From Bacteroidales bacterium (lineage in GTDB: Bacteria; Bacteroidota; Bacteroidia; Bacteroidales; VadinHA17), in assembly GCA_003157055.1 (NCBI GenBank), contig PMIG01000114.1, positions 7,655-17,832 on the forward strand: DNA of 10,178 nucleotides. The letters run 5' to 3'. The translations under genes and the position numbers were made by a program. This document shows, one piece after another, positions 7,008 to 10,178 of the stretch (within the stretch, counting starts at the first letter, position 1; each line of letters begins with the position of its first letter). The notes under the pieces are model-generated. The model was not told where the DNA came from and ran no database searches. It saw only the letters and a list, made by a program, of their open reading frames with translations.

Positions 7008-7640
7008 ATGAGCAATAAAATATATCTATATCCCGGATGGATCAGAATCTGGCATTTTCTTAATGCCCTCATGTTTATAATTCTTATTGTCACAGGTATA
7101 AGCATGCAGTACACCGACAGGAAAGATCATCTTCTTATGGTAGGTTTTGTCCGGGCGGTCAGGTGGCACAATATTGCAGCCATAATCCTGATAATTAACT
7201 ATATCATATTTGTTGCTGGCAACATCATTACAAAAAATGGGATATACTACAGATTAAAGAAGCAGAATTTCCGGTCCGATCTTTGGATACAAATGAGATA
7301 TTACACTTCCGGGATGTTCAAAAAGGAAAAACCTCCATTTCCTGTTACTGAAGACAGGAAATTCAATCCTCTTCAGAAATTCACATATGTCCTTGCAATG
7401 TATATCGCATTGCCTTTGCTGATTATTTCCGGCATCGGACTGTTAATTCCCAATATGATCATCACTAAGTTGTTTGGAGTAAGCGGATTGGTTTTGACTG
7501 ATATCCTGCACGTTACTATGGCATTCATCCTGTCGGTATTTTTCATTATGCATATCTACACTTGCACACTTGGATCAAAGCCCTTATCTCTTTTAGGTGA
7601 AATAATTTCAGGATATCATGAAGCGGAAGAGGAAGAATAA
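7008..7640 (+). CDS. diheme b-type cytochrome membrane subunit (cytochrome b561 / Ni-hydrogenase and formate dehydrogenase gamma type)
   Basis: This is a four-helix membrane protein of 210 residues that probably exchanges electrons with menaquinone and passes them to the upstream multiheme cytochrome. Helices lie near 15-33, 54-72, 125-148 and 163-186. The expected ligands are H16 (RIWHFLNALMF), H54 (RWHNIAAI), H168 (DILHVTMAF) and H182 (FIMHIYTC); the 14-residue step between the last two fits the family. The segment FNPLQKFTYV before helix three is typical of thiosulfate reductase, hydrogenase and formate dehydrogenase cytochrome b subunits. The C terminus is a short acidic tail (HEAEEEE). 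No molybdoenzyme or hydrogenase subunit is encoded nearby, so the multiheme cytochrome replaces the usual catalytic partner. The arrangement recalls a split version of CbcL, where such a b domain is fused to a multiheme c domain. Confidence 0.85.
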   Translation: MSNKIYLYPGWIRIWHFLNALMFIILIVTGISMQYTDRKDHLLMVGFVRAVRWHNIAAIILIINYIIFVAGNIITKNGIYYRLKKQNFRSDLWIQMRYYTSGMFKKEKPPFPVTEDRKFNPLQKFTYVLAMYIALPLLIISGIGLLIPNMIITKLFGVSGLVLTDILHVTMAFILSVFFIMHIYTCTLGSKPLSLLGEIISGYHEAEEEE

Positions 7641-7691
7641 CAAAATTTGTACGATTATTGTTTTATCAACTGAAACTTTAAAACAGATTCA

Positions 7692-8102
7692 ATGAAAAAT
7701 TCAAAATTATTTATGGCAGGTATGGCAGTAATGATTGCCAGTTTGGCTCTTCTATCTTTCACTTTCAATACACAGCCAAAACCCTGGACAGTGCCAGCAG
7801 AATACAAGACTATGAAAAACCCGGTTACCAAAGGTGATGCCAGTAACAAGGCAGGAATGGAACTATATACAAAGAATTGCGCTTCATGCCACGGGAAAAC
7901 CGGACTTGGTGATGGTGTAAAGGCCAGGATGCTTAAGGATTTTCCGGGCGATTTTACAACTGCTGGATATCAGAACCAGACTGATGGCGATCAGTTCTAT
8001 AAAACCAAATTCGGGAAAGGTGAGATGCCTAAATATGAAGTCAAACTTACCGATGACGATATCTGGAACATTGTCAATTATATGAGAACATTCAGAAAAT
8101 AA
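7692..8102 (+). CDS. monoheme class I cytochrome c
   Basis: This is a small periplasmic electron carrier of 136 residues. An N-terminal hydrophobic segment (about 6-26) works as a signal peptide or membrane anchor. The heme site is CASCH (C63, C66, H67) followed by GKTGLGDG, and the likely sixth ligand is M112 in GKGEMPKY. The C-terminal LTDDDIWNIVNYMRTF helix is classic for class I cytochromes. It follows the b-type cytochrome gene by 51 bases and precedes the heme-attachment gene by 49. It probably receives electrons from the heptaheme/cytochrome b pair and passes them to a terminal reductase or oxidase encoded elsewhere. The start ATG has the A-rich leader (TTTAAAACAGATTCA) common here. 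Confidence 0.92.
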   Translation: MKNSKLFMAGMAVMIASLALLSFTFNTQPKPWTVPAEYKTMKNPVTKGDASNKAGMELYTKNCASCHGKTGLGDGVKARMLKDFPGDFTTAGYQNQTDGDQFYKTKFGKGEMPKYEVKLTDDDIWNIVNYMRTFRK

Positions 8103-8151
8103 ACATTCATTAAATCATTAATTATAGCCACAATATGTAACCAATTGTAAC

Positions 8152-10178
8152 ATGAAGATTATAAAGATTCTCTTCTCTCCTGCATTTATGGGTATCTTAT
8201 TTGTGATTTTTGTTATATCAATGGCGGCAGCTACATTTATCGAAAACGATTTCGGTTCGGCTGCCTCGTACAGCATAGTTTATAATTCCAGATGGTTTGA
8301 GCTTATATTGCTTCTTCTGTCAGTAAACCTGATCGGACAGGTCATAATCCATAAGCTTTTCAGAAAGGAGAAGTTGCCCATAGCCATTTTTCACCTCTCA
8401 TTTGTGCTTATGATAACCGGAGCTGGCATCACGAGATATTTCGGATGGGAAGGTTCTATTCACATAAGGGAAGGGGAGACTTCATCCACCTGTTATTCAG
8501 ATTTAATGTCCGATTCCGAAAAATCCGGAGGAGCATTAGGATCGAAAATAACAATTCTGCCTTTCAGCCTTCGGCTTGATGCTTTTATTATGGAAAGGTA
8601 TCCGGGTTCAAACAGCCCATCAGGTTACAAGAGCAATGTAACTCTTATCGATAAGGCAGCTGATGTCGAGAAACCCTTTACTATCTTCATGAATAACATC
8701 CTGAAATATAAAGGATACCGTTTTTACCAGTCATCTTTCGACAAAGATGAGAAAGGAACCATACTCTCTGTAAATCACGATCTCGCAGGCATGCTTATTA
8801 CATATACAGGGTATGTACTTCTGTTCTTTTTTATAATTCTGTCATTGATAATCAGGAATTCGCAGTTCCGGACCATAAAGGTGTCTGCATGGAGCTCGCC
8901 TTTACGCAAAGGTGTGGTTTCAGTACTATTCTTTCTGTTTATTTCAGGTTTATCAGTACTTAATGCACAGAAATTTATTCCGGGAAAGGAGAGCTCGGAG
9001 GAATTCGGGAAAGTGCTTGTCCAGGACCAGAAGGGAAGGACAAAGCCATTATTTACACTTAGCAATGATATTCTTCGGAAAGTATCAAGGGAAAACAAAT
9101 TTGAAGGGAACAGCCCGATGCAGGTCTTCCTCGGGCTCTATTTCGACTTTGATCACTGGAAAGATGTTCCGCTGATCAGGGTCTCCAACAGTGATCTTCG
9201 TAAAGTTGTGGGTATTAAAGGTAATATGGTCTCCTTCTCCAACCTTGTCGATATTAGCGGCAAAGGAACCTATAAGCTTTCAGAGCAGGTAAATACTGCT
9301 TATGAAAAGGCACCGGCCCGGAGAAACAAGTTCGACAAGGAAGTAATGAAGGTGGACGAAAGAGTCAATATAATTTATATGATATATAAGGGTGATTTTA
9401 TGAAAATATTTCCCCTTAATAACGGCTCACATGACTGGGGAACACCTGATGAGGCAATTAAATCAGCCAGAAGCAGGGAAGATTCCCTTTATCTTCAAAA
9501 GGCTCTCCCTCTTCTCGTTGAGACGCTGCAAACTAATAACAGTAACATTGCCAGGCAGATAGCAGAATCTATAATTGGTTACCAGAAGCGGTTTTCTGAA
9601 TATGCTCTTCCTTCTGCAGCAAGAACCAATGCAGAAGTGACTTATTATAAGCTGGGCATTTTTGAAAAACTCTTTCCTTTCTATTCCACTATTGGAATTG
9701 TGATGCTTATCGGCCTTATAATAATGGTAATAAAAGGAAGAAAGAAAACTTCATTATTAGTTAAGATACTTGGATGGCTTCTATTTACAGGGTTCCTGAT
9801 CCACACTCTCGGACTTGGTTTGAGATGGTATATTGCAGGACATTCGCCGATGAGCAATGGTTATGAATCATTAATATTTATATCGTGGGTTACTCTTCTT
9901 GCCGGGTTTATTTTTAGCCGTAAATCGGCTTTTCCGTTATCTGCTACGGCTGTGCTGGCAGGACTGACGCTTATGGTAGCTCATCTCAGTTTTATGGATC
10001 CCGAAATAACAAACCTTGTTCCTGTGCTTAAGTCATACTTGCTTACACTGCATGTTTCAGTAATTATCGGAAGCTATGGTTTTCTGGGTCTTGGAGCCAT
10101 ACTTGGAATAAAAATCATGATCCTGTTGATGCTATCCAATAACCATAACCTCGAAAGGATATCAAACACCATTGATGA
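8152..10178 (+). CDS. ccsBA: ResB-CcsA fusion, System II cytochrome c maturation protein (3' end beyond window)
   Basis: The frame is open from this ATG to the window edge (675 residues so far). This membrane protein moves heme outward and attaches it to CxxCH motifs of apocytochromes. The ResB part begins SPAFMGILFVIFVIS, then TFIENDFG, WFELILLLLS, H81 in FHLSFVLMITGAGITRYFG, and IHIREGE. H81 matches the transmembrane heme-binding His of ResB proteins. Further helices lie near 214-235 and 254-270, then a periplasmic domain to about 503. The CcsA part starts with helices near 508-527 and 534-556, followed by GHSPMSNGYESLIF, a hallmark of CcsA, and LLTLHVSVIIGSYGF with H634, probably the first periplasmic heme ligand. 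The WWD motif and the last two histidines should lie beyond the edge. It sits directly behind three cytochrome genes carrying nine or more hemes in total, eight of them c-type, which explains its location. Confidence 0.92.
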   Translation, partial: MKIIKILFSPAFMGILFVIFVISMAAATFIENDFGSAASYSIVYNSRWFELILLLLSVNLIGQVIIHKLFRKEKLPIAIFHLSFVLMITGAGITRYFGWEGSIHIREGETSSTCYSDLMSDSEKSGGALGSKITILPFSLRLDAFIMERYPGSNSPSGYKSNVTLIDKAADVEKPFTIFMNNILKYKGYRFYQSSFDKDEKGTILSVNHDLAGMLITYTGYVLLFFFIILSLIIRNSQFRTIKVSAWSSPLRKGVVSVLFFLFISGLSVLNAQKFIPGKESSEEFGKVLVQDQKGRTKPLFTLSNDILRKVSRENKFEGNSPMQVFLGLYFDFDHWKDVPLIRVSNSDLRKVVGIKGNMVSFSNLVDISGKGTYKLSEQVNTAYEKAPARRNKFDKEVMKVDERVNIIYMIYKGDFMKIFPLNNGSHDWGTPDEAIKSARSREDSLYLQKALPLLVETLQTNNSNIARQIAESIIGYQKRFSEYALPSAARTNAEVTYYKLGIFEKLFPFYSTIGIVMLIGLIIMVIKGRKKTSLLVKILGWLLFTGFLIHTLGLGLRWYIAGHSPMSNGYESLIFISWVTLLAGFIFSRKSAFPLSATAVLAGLTLMVAHLSFMDPEITNLVPVLKSYLLTLHVSVIIGSYGFLGLGAILGIKIMILLMLSNNHNLERISNTID

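Noticed and set aside
7646..7674. Bacteroidota-type promoter (TTTG plus TAnnTTTG) before the monoheme cytochrome gene
   Set aside because: A TTTG is present, but the downstream TATCAACTG does not match the -7 box, so the gene more likely shares the upstream transcript.
8775..9175. Two frames (one on each strand) of about 90-107 residues
   Set aside because: Both lie within the ResB-CcsA coding frame, which runs unbroken from 8152 to the window edge with clear family motifs.

Overview
The window looks like a chromosomal segment of an anaerobic or facultative, respiring member of the Bacteroidota. This inference rests on the A-rich start regions that mostly lack Shine-Dalgarno sequences, the ETF and acyl-CoA dehydrogenase types, the split ETF:menaquinone-oxidoreductase-like pair and the fused ResB-CcsA cytochrome c maturation protein. 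All genes lie on the + strand and no gap between genes exceeds about 140 bases. I saw no transposase, phage gene, CRISPR array, tRNA or rRNA.

Left half (68-5883): an electron-bifurcating or electron-transferring flavoprotein pair (etfB, etfA), a striking palindromic intergenic repeat (1815-1910), a membrane protein with a NarI/HdrE-like cytochrome b domain and two [4Fe-4S] motifs, a soluble protein with two CCG (HdrB/HdrD-like) domains, and a large 592-residue acyl-CoA dehydrogenase. Together they form a plausible fatty-acyl-CoA oxidation route: acyl-CoA dehydrogenase to EtfAB to the Fe-S/heme b complex to menaquinone. The last two redox proteins together have the domain content of the single-chain EMO (ETF:menaquinone oxidoreductase) family, divided over two genes.

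Right half (6009-10178): a seven-heme c-type cytochrome with a C-terminal membrane anchor, a four-helix b-type cytochrome, a one-heme class I cytochrome c, and the first 675 residues of a ResB-CcsA fusion that attaches heme to c-type cytochromes. This looks like a small quinol-oxidising, periplasmic electron-transfer module next to the machinery needed to mature it. The final electron acceptor is not visible.

Taken together, the left half can put electrons into the quinone pool and the right half can take them out to the periplasm. That functional link is inferred from gene order and domain content only. The most unusual non-coding feature is the 96-base imperfect palindrome between etfA and the Fe-S membrane gene: it has four CTTTG-type units in one arm and four CACAAAG units in the other, with the same 10-12-10 spacing in both arms.
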